In this document: piece by piece, positions 37,451 through 46,048 of the stretch
Position numbering within the stretch: position 1 is the stretch's first letter
Layout: each line of letters begins with the position of its first letter
Source of the DNA: Bradyrhizobium neotropicale
Lineage (GTDB): Bacteria; Pseudomonadota; Alphaproteobacteria; Rhizobiales; Xanthobacteraceae
Assembly: GCF_001641695.1 (NCBI RefSeq)
Contig: NZ_LSEF01000034.1
Span: 1 to 64,000, forward strand
DNA: 64,000 nt
Reading direction: 5' to 3'
The notes under the pieces: model-generated
What the model was told of the DNA's origin: nothing
What the model saw: the letters and a program-made list of their open reading frames with translations, nothing else
Database searches by the model: none
Made by a program: the position numbers and the translations under genes

Positions 37451-37480
37451 ACCGTGACGGCCGATGCCGGCCGTCACGGT
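37451..37480 (-). terminator. Intra-operon hairpin after the binding-protein gene
   Basis: An exact 12-bp stem (ACCGTGACGGCC / GGCCGTCACGGT) encloses six bases between the binding-protein gene and the isomerase gene. No long T-run follows. It probably protects or attenuates the message so that the binding protein exceeds the two enzymes. Confidence 0.55.
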
Positions 37481-37490
37481 TCGGTCTCGT

Positions 37491-38285
37491 TCAGCCACGC
37501 ATGTCGAGCGGGAGCTCGACCCCGTGGAATTTCTTGTAGATGGCGTTCAACTTGCCGTTCTTGATGTTTTCGGCGATCCAGGCATTGAGCTTGTCCATCA
37601 GGCGCGGCTCGCCCTTCTTCAGGCCGATGGCGAGATCGAAGGTTGCGAGCGGGATGCGTGACTCGAAGACGCGCGCCGGATTCTTGACGCCGATCTGGTT
37701 GATGATCGTCGCCGACGAGCCGACGCAGTCGACCTGACCGGAGACGGCCGCCGTCACCATGGTGGCATCGTCGTCAAAGCGAGCGATCTTCAGGTCCTTG
37801 TCCTTCATGTTGGACAAGGTCGTGTCCTGCGTGGTGCCGCGGGAGACGCCGATCGATTTGTCCTTGACGTCGGGCCAGCCCTTGACGCTCGACGATTTCA
37901 TGCAGCCGATGTCCGATTGCAGTGTCGCGTAGCGATTGGTGAAGTCGATCACCTTGGCGCGTTCGGGCGTCACCGACAGCGTCGAGATGATGATGTCGGC
38001 CTTGCCGGTCAGGACGTTGGGGATGCGGGTCGCGCCGGTGGTCTGGACGAATTCGAGCTCGAGTCCCCAATCCTTGGCGAGCAGTTGCGCCACTTCGACG
38101 TCCGAACCGGTCGGCTTCATGCTGGCGTCCATCATGCCCGAGGGCGGAATGGCAAGATCGGTCGAGATGCGGATCTTCTTCGCTTTCATGATGTCGTCGA
38201 GCAGGTCGGCCGATGCCGGCGTCGCCGCCATCATCATGAAGCAGCACAGCGATACGGCCGCGCCCAGCAATTTCCTGTTTGTCAT
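37491..38285 (-). CDS. Polar amino-acid-type (PAAT) periplasmic binding protein
   Basis: A 264-residue secreted type II binding protein with a signal peptide ending near TPASA. IPNVLTGKADIIISTLSVTPERAKVIDFT includes the arginine that binds a carboxylate in this family. The aspartate that usually grips the amino group (in HisJ-type FQDE) aligns with serine in DCVGSSAT. The ligand may thus be a carboxylate without an alpha-amino group, such as a sugar acid. This is inferred by eye from family alignments. Confidence 0.85.
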   Translation of the reverse strand: MTNRKLLGAAVSLCCFMMMAATPASADLLDDIMKAKKIRISTDLAIPPSGMMDASMKPTGSDVEVAQLLAKDWGLELEFVQTTGATRIPNVLTGKADIIISTLSVTPERAKVIDFTNRYATLQSDIGCMKSSSVKGWPDVKDKSIGVSRGTTQDTTLSNMKDKDLKIARFDDDATMVTAAVSGQVDCVGSSATIINQIGVKNPARVFESRIPLATFDLAIGLKKGEPRLMDKLNAWIAENIKNGKLNAIYKKFHGVELPLDMRG

Positions 38286-38304
38286 CCTTGGTTTTCCTCT
38301 CTTG

Positions 38305-39060
38305 TTATGATTTTAGATTGCCCGTGCCGACGAACTGCCTCAGCTCGGGGGTCGTGGGCGACGTCAGAATCGAGGCGGGCCCGGATTCGTGGACCTTGCC
38401 GCGATGCATGAACACGATCCTGTCGGCGATGCTCTTGGCGAACCCCATCTCGTGGGTGACCATCACCATGGTCATTCCGTCCGCGGCCAATTGCTCGATG
38501 ACCTTCAGCACTTCGCCGGTGAGCTCGGGATCGAGTGCGGAAGTAACCTCGTCGAACAACATGACCTTCGGCTGCATCGCGAGTGAGCGGGCGATCGCGG
38601 CGCGCTGCTGCTGGCCGCCGGACAGTTGCTCGGGATAGGCGTGCAGTTTCTCCTCGAGCCCGACCTGGGCGAGCACCTTGCGCGCCAATTCCTTCGCCTG
38701 GCCGGTGGCCATTTTCTTAACAGCGCAGGGCGCCAGCGTGATGTTCTGTTCGATCGTCAGGTGCGGGAATAGATTGTAGCTCTGGAACACGATGCCGACG
38801 TCCTGGCGCAGGGCGCGCAGATCCACGTCCGGCCGGTCGACCCGGTGCCCGCACACCATGATTTCGCCGCCGTCGACTTTCTCGAAGCGGTCGATGCAGC
38901 GCAGGGCCGTGCTCTTGCCTGAGCCGGACCGGCCGATGATGGCGAGCACCTCGCCGCGATCGACCGCGAAGCTGACGCCGTCGAGGACCTTGAGCGGGCC
39001 AAAGCTCTTCTGCACGTCGCGGAGCGACACGATTGGTTCGGAGGAGGTGTTCTGCTGCAT
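38305..39060 (-). CDS. Polar amino-acid-type ABC transporter ATPase
   Basis: A 251-residue GlnQ/HisP-type ATPase. Walker A is GRSGSGKSTALRCI, the signature LSGGQQQRAAIARSLA and Walker B VMLFDEVTSALDPEL. The start at 39060 (MQQNTSSEP) is chosen because the longer frame overlaps the upstream permease. It ends 19 bases before the binding-protein gene. Confidence 0.92.
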   Translation of the reverse strand: MQQNTSSEPIVSLRDVQKSFGPLKVLDGVSFAVDRGEVLAIIGRSGSGKSTALRCIDRFEKVDGGEIMVCGHRVDRPDVDLRALRQDVGIVFQSYNLFPHLTIEQNITLAPCAVKKMATGQAKELARKVLAQVGLEEKLHAYPEQLSGGQQQRAAIARSLAMQPKVMLFDEVTSALDPELTGEVLKVIEQLAADGMTMVMVTHEMGFAKSIADRIVFMHRGKVHESGPASILTSPTTPELRQFVGTGNLKS

Positions 39061-39061
39061 G

Positions 39062-39736
39062 TCAGGCCGGAGCGAGGTTGACCCTGCCACGTCCCATGCG
39101 TCGCTCCAGCCTCTGGCTGAACAGCGACAGCGGATAGCACATGGCAAAGTAGACGACGGCGATGATCGCGTAGATGACGAAGGGTTCGAACAGAGAGTTG
39201 TTGACGATCTGGCCCGAACGCATCAACTCGACGAAGCCGACCACTGATGCGAGCGAGGTGTTCTTGATGATCTGCACCATGAAGCCGACGGTGGGTGGCG
39301 TTGCGATGCGGATCGCCTGCGGCAAGATCACCTTCAGCATGCGCTGGGTCCGGCTCAGCGCGAGGCCTTCCGCCGCCTCCCATTGCGGCTTTGGCACGGA
39401 CTGGATGGAGCCGCGCCAGATCTCGCCGAGATAGGCGGCGACATAGAGCGTGAGCGAGGCAGAGGCCGCCACGAGCGGCGAGACCTGCAGGCCGATCGCG
39501 GCGAGGCCAAAATAGCCGAGGAACAGGATGACGAGCAGCGGCGTGCCCTGGACGAGCTGGACATAGGCGGCGCTGGCGAGCCGCACCGATTTGAGCGGCG
39601 ATATGCGCGCCAGCGCGATCGCGAAGCCGACGGTGCCGCCGCCGATGAGCGCGATGAGGGACAGCCCGACGGTCCACAGCGCGCCGTGGCCGAGGAAGAT
39701 CAGGTGATTGATGTTGAGATGTCCGCCCATGGTCAT
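39062..39736 (-). CDS. Polar amino-acid-type ABC permease (second subunit)
   Basis: A 224-residue permease with about five helices. VQLVQGTPLLVILFLGYFG and the ATPase-contact loop WEAAEGLALSRTQRM (EAA motif) are standard. It forms a heterodimer with the permease at 39738-40421. Its gene is separated from that one by a single base. Confidence 0.9.
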   Translation of the reverse strand: MTMGGHLNINHLIFLGHGALWTVGLSLIALIGGGTVGFAIALARISPLKSVRLASAAYVQLVQGTPLLVILFLGYFGLAAIGLQVSPLVAASASLTLYVAAYLGEIWRGSIQSVPKPQWEAAEGLALSRTQRMLKVILPQAIRIATPPTVGFMVQIIKNTSLASVVGFVELMRSGQIVNNSLFEPFVIYAIIAVVYFAMCYPLSLFSQRLERRMGRGRVNLAPA

Positions 39737-39737
39737 C

Positions 39738-40421
39738 TCACAGCGGTGTGCCGAGCCGGCGCCGGCGCGGAAACAGCACGAGGCCGAGGCCCCAGAATCC
39801 GGCGCGCATTACCAGCGACAGGATCACGTAGAGAACGGCGACGATGATGTACGTCTCGAAGGCGCGATAAGTGTCCGACTGGATGTAGTTGGCGATCGCG
39901 GTGAGCTCCTCGGCCGAGATCTGCGAGCAGACCGAGGAGGCCAGCATCAAGAGCACGAACTGGCTGGTGAGCGCGGGATAGACCCGCTCGACGGCGGGCA
40001 ACAGGATGATGTGCCAGTAGATCTGCACGCGCGAAAGCGCCAGTCCCTCGGCCGCCTCGATCTGGCCGCGCGGGATTGCCTCGAAGCCGGCGCGCATGAT
40101 CTCGGCGGTATAAGCGCCGACATTGATGGTCAGCGCCGCGACGGCCACGGTGAAGGCGGAGAATTTGAGGCCAAGGCTGGCGAGCCCGAAATAGACCAGG
40201 AAGATCTGGACCAGCAGCGGCGTGTTGCGGATCGTCTCGACATAGACCTTGCAGGCACCGGCGATCAGCGCGTTATGCGTTCCGCGTCCGACTGCGGCAA
40301 GCGTGCCGAGGAGGGCGCCGAACATGGTCGCGAGGGCCGCGAGCTCCAGGGTAAGGGCGGCGCCGCCGAGGAAGCTCGGCCAGCGCTCCAACACCGCAGG
40401 AAAGTCGAGTTGGATGCCCAT
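39738..40421 (-). CDS. Polar amino-acid-type ABC permease (first subunit)
   Basis: A 227-residue permease. VETIRNTPLLVQIFLVYFGL and the EAA loop IEAAEGLALSRVQ mark the HisMQ family, with about five helices. It ends with an arginine-rich cytosolic tail (FPRRRRLGTPL). It follows the dehydrogenase gene by 9 bases. Confidence 0.9.
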   Translation of the reverse strand: MGIQLDFPAVLERWPSFLGGAALTLELAALATMFGALLGTLAAVGRGTHNALIAGACKVYVETIRNTPLLVQIFLVYFGLASLGLKFSAFTVAVAALTINVGAYTAEIMRAGFEAIPRGQIEAAEGLALSRVQIYWHIILLPAVERVYPALTSQFVLLMLASSVCSQISAEELTAIANYIQSDTYRAFETYIIVAVLYVILSLVMRAGFWGLGLVLFPRRRRLGTPL

Positions 40422-40430
40422 CGCGCCCGG

Positions 40431-41330
40431 TCAGTCCCTGACCTGGTTGGTCATGCGGTCATAGACGCGGAACAGCGCCTGGTTGCCGTTTGTGCCTTCG
40501 CCGTGCGCCCGTGCATCGACATACTGGCTGGTGACGAGCGCGGTGCCGGGCAACGGCACGTTCAGCGCCTGTGCGTGCTCCTGCACCAGGCGAAGGTCCT
40601 TCAGCATCAGGTCGATGCGGAAGCCGGCGCTCACGTCGCCCTCGATCATGGCGGGGCCGAGCTTGTCGAGCATCCAGGAGGCGGCAGAGCCGCCGAGCAG
40701 TACCCGGCGGAGCAGGTTGAGATCGACGCCTGAGGCGCGTCCCAGCGCGAGTGCCTCGCAGATTGCCTGGATGTTGATGCCGCAGATGAGTTGATTGCAG
40801 AGTTTTACGGTCTGGCCGGCGCCGGATGCGCCGACATGCGTAATGGTCGTGCCCATGGCGCGGAAGAATGGTTCGGCCCGCGCAAAGTCGCCGGAATCGC
40901 CGCCCGCCATGATCGATAGCGCCGCGTTCTTCGCACCCACCGGACCGCCCGAGACCGGCGCATCGATGAAGCCGACGCCAATCCGTTTCAAATCGGCATG
41001 GATGCGGCGGACCGCCACCGGCGAGATCGTGCTCATGTCCACGACAAGCTTGCCGGGTGGGGGCGACTTCAGCAGGCCGTCCTCGCCGTTGATGGTCGCC
41101 TCGACATGGGGCGTGTCGGGCAACATCGTGATGACAATGTCGGCGCCGAGCGCGGCATCCGCTGGAGTTTGCGCGCGCACCGCGCCTTCCTTGACGACGT
41201 CAGGGACGGCCGCCTCATTGAGATCGAAGGCGTGAACCGCGTGCCCGGCCTTGAGGAGGTTGCGCACCATTTCCCGGCCCATCGTGCCGATGCCGATGAA
41301 GCCCACGCTGCCCTTGTCGTCTCGTCCCAT
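40431..41330 (-). CDS. Beta-hydroxyacid dehydrogenase (HIBADH/GarR family)
   Basis: A 299-residue NAD(P)-dependent dehydrogenase. The Rossmann site GFIGIGTMGREMVRNLLKAG is at the N-terminus; FIDAPVSGGPVGA binds substrate and VKLCNQLICG holds the catalytic lysine. Relatives act on 3-hydroxyisobutyrate, tartronate semialdehyde or threonate. In this operon it most likely oxidises the imported compound or an early intermediate, before kinase and isomerase act. The exact substrate is open. Confidence 0.88.
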   Translation of the reverse strand: MGRDDKGSVGFIGIGTMGREMVRNLLKAGHAVHAFDLNEAAVPDVVKEGAVRAQTPADAALGADIVITMLPDTPHVEATINGEDGLLKSPPPGKLVVDMSTISPVAVRRIHADLKRIGVGFIDAPVSGGPVGAKNAALSIMAGGDSGDFARAEPFFRAMGTTITHVGASGAGQTVKLCNQLICGINIQAICEALALGRASGVDLNLLRRVLLGGSAASWMLDKLGPAMIEGDVSAGFRIDLMLKDLRLVQEHAQALNVPLPGTALVTSQYVDARAHGEGTNGNQALFRVYDRMTNQVRD

Positions 41331-41371
41331 GTCGTTTGTCCGTTTCTTGTTTGCTTGGTCCGTCCCGTCGG

Positions 41372-42112
41372 TCAGCGTAAGGCGCTGCTTCGGTCCACGT
41401 CGCCGACGACGGCCCGCCGCCGGTATTCGTCTCCGATGGCAAAATGCTTGCGCAGCGTCGCATCCGCTCGTTCTGGATCGCGCGCGACGACCGCCTCGAA
41501 GATGCGCCGGTGGTCGTCGATCAGGTACGTCTTCATTGATGGGAAGGCCTGCACCAGTTCGCGACGGCTGCGATGTGAATGCGTGAGCAGGCCCGCCATT
41601 GAATTGTGCAGGACAGTCAGCGTCTCCGAACGCGACGCCACGACGATCGCGCGGTGGAAATCGAAGTCGGCCATGCCGCCGGCATCGGCCTCGTCGATCG
41701 TCTCCTCGATCCTCGCAAGCGCGCGCTGCAGGCGCTCGAAATCAGCAATACCTGCGCGTTCGCAGGCGAGCCGGATCGCCTGGCATTCGATCGCGACGCG
41801 CGCCTGCATGACGTCGTCGAGCATGTCTGCCTGCTGGGCGAGAGCGAAGGTGAAGAAGTCGTTCAGAACCGACACGTCCGGCCGCGTCACCACGGTTCCG
41901 ATGCGGTCGCGGATCTCGACGATGCCGAGCACGGTGAGGGCGCGCAGCGCCTCGCGGACGATCGGCCGGCTGACGCCGAGGAGGCTCGCAAGCTCTCGCT
42001 CCGAGATCAGGCGGTCGCCGGGCTTGAGCGAGCCTGCAAGCAGGCGCTCGCGCAGGAAGGCAAAGACCTTCTCGAACCCTTTTTCGCCTTCGGCGGCCCG
42101 CTTGAGTTCCAT
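41372..42112 (-). CDS. FadR-type (GntR/FCD) transcriptional regulator
   Basis: A 246-residue regulator. The winged helix is at about residues 10-75 (FLRERLLAGSLKPGDRLISERELA; VSRPIVREALRALTVLG). An FCD ligand domain follows with metal-site-type residues (DFHRAIVVAS, LLTHSHRS, DDHRRIFEAV). FCD regulators of this form sense small carboxylates or sugar acids. It is the first gene of the minus-strand operon and has a TGGT-N3-ACCA operator just before it. Confidence 0.9.
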   Translation of the reverse strand: MELKRAAEGEKGFEKVFAFLRERLLAGSLKPGDRLISERELASLLGVSRPIVREALRALTVLGIVEIRDRIGTVVTRPDVSVLNDFFTFALAQQADMLDDVMQARVAIECQAIRLACERAGIADFERLQRALARIEETIDEADAGGMADFDFHRAIVVASRSETLTVLHNSMAGLLTHSHRSRRELVQAFPSMKTYLIDDHRRIFEAVVARDPERADATLRKHFAIGDEYRRRAVVGDVDRSSALR

Positions 42113-42136
42113 CCCCGTCCCGTTTTGATATGACCT

Positions 42137-42147
42137 TGGTTAGACCA
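42137..42147. promoter_or_regulatory. GntR/FCD operator
   Basis: TGGT-TAG-ACCA matches the TGGT-N3-ACCA consensus of FadR-type regulators. It lies 24 bases before the regulator start codon, a position suited to autorepression of the whole operon. Confidence 0.65.
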
Positions 42148-42391
42148 GTAGGATGACCAGAAGGGTGGCGTCAAGAGGCTTGCTTTGCCTGCGCTTTGGA
42201 ATGGCAGGGGGATGACCCGCTACTTTGCATGGGGTTGTTTTGCGCATTTTCGCAGCGAGCCGATCTCTGGTGCCCGCGAGCGCGAGGCGCCGGTTCGAAA
42301 ACCAGGGCCGGCGGCGTGCCGCGCTGCTGACAGCATGTTGGCAGCAGGGGCGGGCTATGACCGTCTCCTGCCATTCCTGAAGGGAGCGCTC

Positions 42392-42760
42392 ATGCCGATC
42401 GAGGCAAGCTGTCATTGCGGTGAGACGGTATTCGAGGTGACCGAGGCGCCTTCGAACGTGACGCGCTGCACCTGCTCGCTCTGCGCCAAGCGCGGCGCAT
42501 TGTGGGCCTATTACAAGCCGGTGCAATTCCGTCTGCTGTCGCCTGCCGACAATGTCGCGACCTATCTCTGGGGCAGTCGCACCGTCAGACATCATTTCTG
42601 CGCAAGCTGCGGCTGCGGGACCTATTCGGAATCCCCGGACTGGTCGACCGGCAAACCGGACTTCGACAATCCCAAGGTCGCCGTCAACGCCCGCCTGTTC
42701 GACGATTTCGATCTCGATGCGGTGCCGGTGATCATGATCGACGGGAAGAACCTGTGGTGA
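42392..42760 (+). CDS. GFA/CENP-V-domain zinc protein
   Basis: A 122-residue protein of the glutathione-dependent formaldehyde-activating (Gfa) fold. Zinc ligands are visible as CHC near residue 7, CTCSLC near 28 and CASCGCG near 70. Activity on S-hydroxymethyl-glutathione is disputed for the family, so the role is uncertain. AGGGAG ahead of ATG 42392 sets the start; the longer frame upstream is not used. Confidence 0.85.
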   Translation: MPIEASCHCGETVFEVTEAPSNVTRCTCSLCAKRGALWAYYKPVQFRLLSPADNVATYLWGSRTVRHHFCASCGCGTYSESPDWSTGKPDFDNPKVAVNARLFDDFDLDAVPVIMIDGKNLW

Positions 42761-42861
42761 CGAGGTGAATTCGCGCAGCTTCGTTGCACTTCCGTCCTCT
42801 TGAGCCGTTCAGGAAAAGCTGGTCTGTTGCCGGCCTCAGGGAGCGAACGGGGAGGAAGACG

Positions 42862-43677
42862 ATGCTGCGCCTTTTGCGAGCGATGTTCGCGGTGTGTTTG
42901 GCCGTTGTAGCCTGTTTCGGTGCCGCGCAGGCGCAGACCAAGCCGAAGATCACATCGCTCGGGCCGGACTTTCCCAGGGCCGCGCTGTTCGTCGGCAACA
43001 GCTTCTTCTACTACAACAACGGCATGCCCGGGCATCTCTCCCTCCTGGAGCGGGCTGCGGATGAAGCAAACAAGGCGAGCTATCGCAACACCATGGCGAC
43101 CATCGGCGGCTCCGGCCTCGATTGGCACGACATGGACAATTTGCTGCGGCCGGGCGGCCTCGGCGCCTATTCCTTCGACGACCAGAACCACGTCGTCTTC
43201 AACAAGCCCGGCAAGCAGTTCGACGCAGTCGTAATGATGGATTGCAGCCAGTGCCCGATCCATCCGCAATTGAAGGACGCGTTCGTCACCTTCGCCAGGA
43301 AGGACAGCGACATCGTCCGCGCCCACGGCATGCGACCGGTGCTGTTCATGTCCTGGGCCTATGCCGACAGGCCGGAGATGACCGCCGAACTCGCCGAGGC
43401 CTACACAGCCGCCGGCAACGCCAATGACGCGCTCGTCATTCCCGCCGGGCTCGCATTCGCGCGCGTGCGCAAGCTTCAGCCGGAGCTCAATCTCTATGCG
43501 CCGGACAGGCGGCACCCGAGTCCCACGGGCACGTATCTCGCCGCATGCGTGAGCCTTGCCGCGCTGACCGGCCGCTCGCCCGTCGGCAATTCCTACACGA
43601 TGGGGCTGGATGCGCCGACCGTGGAGCTTCTGCAGAAGGCGGCCTGGGACACGGTGCGGGAGTATTACGGGCGCTGA
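42862..43677 (+). CDS. Secreted SGNH/GDSL-like hydrolase
   Basis: A 271-residue protein with a signal peptide ending near AAQAQ. LFVGNSFFYYNNGMP looks like SGNH block I with the serine, GGSGLDWHD may be block II, and DRRHPSPTGTYLAA like the block V Asp-x2-His. It is probably a periplasmic esterase or acyl hydrolase. The ATG at 42862 follows GGAGG. It ends 1 base before the convergent xthA. Confidence 0.7.
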   Translation: MLRLLRAMFAVCLAVVACFGAAQAQTKPKITSLGPDFPRAALFVGNSFFYYNNGMPGHLSLLERAADEANKASYRNTMATIGGSGLDWHDMDNLLRPGGLGAYSFDDQNHVVFNKPGKQFDAVVMMDCSQCPIHPQLKDAFVTFARKDSDIVRAHGMRPVLFMSWAYADRPEMTAELAEAYTAAGNANDALVIPAGLAFARVRKLQPELNLYAPDRRHPSPTGTYLAACVSLAALTGRSPVGNSYTMGLDAPTVELLQKAAWDTVREYYGR

Positions 43678-43678
43678 C

Positions 43679-44449
43679 CTATCGCAGCACGATCCACGCC
43701 GGCGCGTGATCGCTGGCGCCGTCCTCGCCGCGGATGGTCTTGTCGACGCCGGCCTTGAGCAGGCGCGGGGCGAGGACCGGGCTGAGCAGCAAATGATCGA
43801 GCCGTAGCCCCGCATCGCGCGGCCAGCGGTTTCGCTTGTAATCCCAGAAGGTATAGACGCGTTTCTCCGGATGCAGTTCTCGGATCGCGTCGCACCAACC
43901 CTGTGCGACGAGTGAGGCAAAGGCCGCGCGGCTCTTCGGCTGGATCAGCGCGTCCTTGTCCCACGAGCGCGTCGGATAGATGTCGATCGCGGTCGGCGCG
44001 ACATTGTAGTCGCCGGCGAGCACGACCGGAAGATCCTGCTCGAGGAATGTCTTGGCGTGGCGCTTGAGCCGGGCGAGCCAGGCCAGCTTGTAGTCGAATT
44101 TCGGTCCGGGTTGTGGATTGCCGTTGGGCGCGTAGATGCTGGTGACGATGATGCCGCGTATTGCGGCCTCGATGTAGCGTGCCTCGTGATCGTCACGATC
44201 TCCGGGTAAGCGGTCGCGAGTCAGCACGGGCTCGGCGTCGCGGGCGAGGATGGCGACGCCGTTCCAGGTCTTCTGTCCGCACCACACCGCGCCGTAGCCG
44301 GCTTTCTCGATCGCGGCGATCGGGAATTCGCCGTCGGTTGCCTTCAACTCCTGGAGCGCGACGATGTCGGGTCTTGCCGCACGCATCCACGCCAGCAGAT
44401 TGGGCAGGCGGCGGTTGATGTTGTTGATGTTGAATGTCGCGATCTTCAT
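43679..44449 (-). CDS. xthA: Exodeoxyribonuclease III
   Basis: A 256-residue AP endonuclease and 3' exonuclease for base-excision repair. FNINNINRRLPNLLAW, LQELKATDGEFP (metal-binding glutamate), IYAPNGNPQ, AGDYNVAP and the final GASDHAPAW with the catalytic histidine are all in order. Length is typical. Confidence 0.93.
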   Translation of the reverse strand: MKIATFNINNINRRLPNLLAWMRAARPDIVALQELKATDGEFPIAAIEKAGYGAVWCGQKTWNGVAILARDAEPVLTRDRLPGDRDDHEARYIEAAIRGIIVTSIYAPNGNPQPGPKFDYKLAWLARLKRHAKTFLEQDLPVVLAGDYNVAPTAIDIYPTRSWDKDALIQPKSRAAFASLVAQGWCDAIRELHPEKRVYTFWDYKRNRWPRDAGLRLDHLLLSPVLAPRLLKAGVDKTIRGEDGASDHAPAWIVLR

Positions 44450-44494
44450 GTAGAGATGGCGGCCCTATTCGTTACGATCCGAACCGGAGACACC

Positions 44495-44713
44495 ATGTCC
44501 AAGTTGAACTTCGCTGCCATCGCCTTTGCCGTCATGTTCTCCGGGGCCGCGCTGGCACAATCGACCGACACGCGCGGCGCGTGCAAGGCCGATTACGACA
44601 AATTCTGCGCCGGCATCGCGCCCGGCAAAGGCCAGATCGTCGCTTGCCTCAAGAGCAAGCGCGACCAGCTCAGCGACACCTGCAAGAAGGCACTCGACAG
44701 CAGGAAGAAGTAG
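44495..44713 (+). CDS. Small secreted cysteine-rich-repeat protein
   Basis: A 72-residue protein with a signal peptide ending near GAALAQ. Cysteines spaced as C-x7-FC-x11-ACL-x11-TC match the Cys-rich (GLG1-type) repeat found in small bacterial periplasmic proteins. The role is unknown. Its start ATG 44495 lies in the intergenic space beyond the divergent xthA. It converges on alr with an 11-base gap. Confidence 0.7.
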   Translation: MSKLNFAAIAFAVMFSGAALAQSTDTRGACKADYDKFCAGIAPGKGQIVACLKSKRDQLSDTCKKALDSRKK

Positions 44714-44724
44714 GCGGCGATCCG

Positions 44725-46008
44725 CTAGGTCGGCAGCGGCGGCGGGCTGACCGGCTGCTCGACCGGCGGTGGAGAGGGTGGCTGCTCCGCGGCCGGCGCA
44801 GGCGTCGGCTTCTCCAGCGGCTCAACCACGTTGCCGCCCTTGTAGACGCGGGCGTAGCGGGGGCCGAGGCTGGTGAGCACCTCGTAGCCGATGGTGCCGA
44901 AATGATGCGCGAGCTCGTCGACGGTGATGCCTTCGCCGAGCAGCGTCACCATATGGCCGCGCCGCACCGTATTCGGTGGCAGATCGGTGATGTCGATTGC
45001 GATCAGGTCCATGGAGACGCGGCCCGCGACCGGGCAGCGCTTGCCGGCCACGATCACCTCAGCGCCGCGGGTGCCGTCATTGGAGCTGGCGGCGCGGAAA
45101 TAGCCGTCGGCGTAGCCGACCGCGACGATCGCGAGCTTGGTCGGTCGCCGCGCGGTCCAGGTGCCGCCATAACCAACGGTTTCCCCGCGTTCGATATTGC
45201 GAGTCTGCACGATGCGCGCCTTGAGATCCACGACCTGCTGCATCGGGTTGTCGGCCTCCGGCGTCGGGTTGACGCCGTAGAGCGCGGCGCCCGGCCGTAC
45301 CATGTCGAACTGGAACGGAGCGCCCAGAAAGATGCCGGAGGAATTGGAGAGCGCGGCCGGCACGCCCGCGAACTCGCTGGCGATGCCGCGAAAGGCGGCG
45401 AGCTGTTTCGCATTCACCTGGCTGTTGAGCTGCTCGGCCGAGACCAGATGACTCATCACCAGCGTGATGCCGTGGTCGCCGGCATTGATGCGGGGGATGA
45501 TGGCCTGCGCTTCAGCGATCGTCAGCCCGAGCCGGTTCATGCCCGTGTCGATGTGGATCGCGGCTCCGCCGGACCAGCCGGTGCGGCGGCAGAACACGTC
45601 CCATTCGGCGAGCTCATTGAGGTCGCCGATCACCGGCCGGCAGTTGATCTTGGCGTAGTGCTCGCCGGTGTTCTGGAAATAGCCGCCCAGCACGTAGATC
45701 GCAATGTCCGGCACCGCGGCGCGCACCGTGCGCGCCTCCTCGATGGTGGCGACGAAGAAGGTTCTGCAGCCGGCCTTGCCGAGTGCGCGCGCAACCTGTT
45801 CGGCGCCGCAGCCATAGGCGTCGGCCTTGATCACGGCCGAGCATTCGGCCGGTACCGCCGTCTTCTCGAGCTTGCGCCAGTTGGCGATGATGGCGTCGAG
45901 ATCGACGGTGAGCACGCCGCCATAGGCGGCAAGCGCGGCGGCCTGGTTGGCCTCCGTGGAGAGAAGGCCGTTTTGCGGAATCATTTTCGGGTCCGACGCC
46001 ACTGTCAT
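44725..46008 (-). CDS. alr: Alanine racemase with proline-rich tail
   Basis: A 427-residue PLP enzyme that makes D-alanine for peptidoglycan. The PLP lysine lies in AVIKADAYGCG near residue 64, and the second-domain catalytic tyrosine region is VGYGGTW. The last about 30 residues are an unusual proline/glutamate run (PAAEQPPSPPPVEQPVSPPP) beyond the normal end, probably disordered. It lies downstream of dnaB on the same strand. Confidence 0.93.
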   Translation of the reverse strand: MTVASDPKMIPQNGLLSTEANQAAALAAYGGVLTVDLDAIIANWRKLEKTAVPAECSAVIKADAYGCGAEQVARALGKAGCRTFFVATIEEARTVRAAVPDIAIYVLGGYFQNTGEHYAKINCRPVIGDLNELAEWDVFCRRTGWSGGAAIHIDTGMNRLGLTIAEAQAIIPRINAGDHGITLVMSHLVSAEQLNSQVNAKQLAAFRGIASEFAGVPAALSNSSGIFLGAPFQFDMVRPGAALYGVNPTPEADNPMQQVVDLKARIVQTRNIERGETVGYGGTWTARRPTKLAIVAVGYADGYFRAASSNDGTRGAEVIVAGKRCPVAGRVSMDLIAIDITDLPPNTVRRGHMVTLLGEGITVDELAHHFGTIGYEVLTSLGPRYARVYKGGNVVEPLEKPTPAPAAEQPPSPPPVEQPVSPPPLPT

Positions 46009-46048
46009 GGCGCCGTTTTACGCAAGAGACCCGCGTGGTTCAAGGAAC

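Noticed and set aside
42622..43920. A 432-residue minus-strand frame opposite the SGNH hydrolase
   Set aside because: It overlaps two well supported genes and has no domain or signal.
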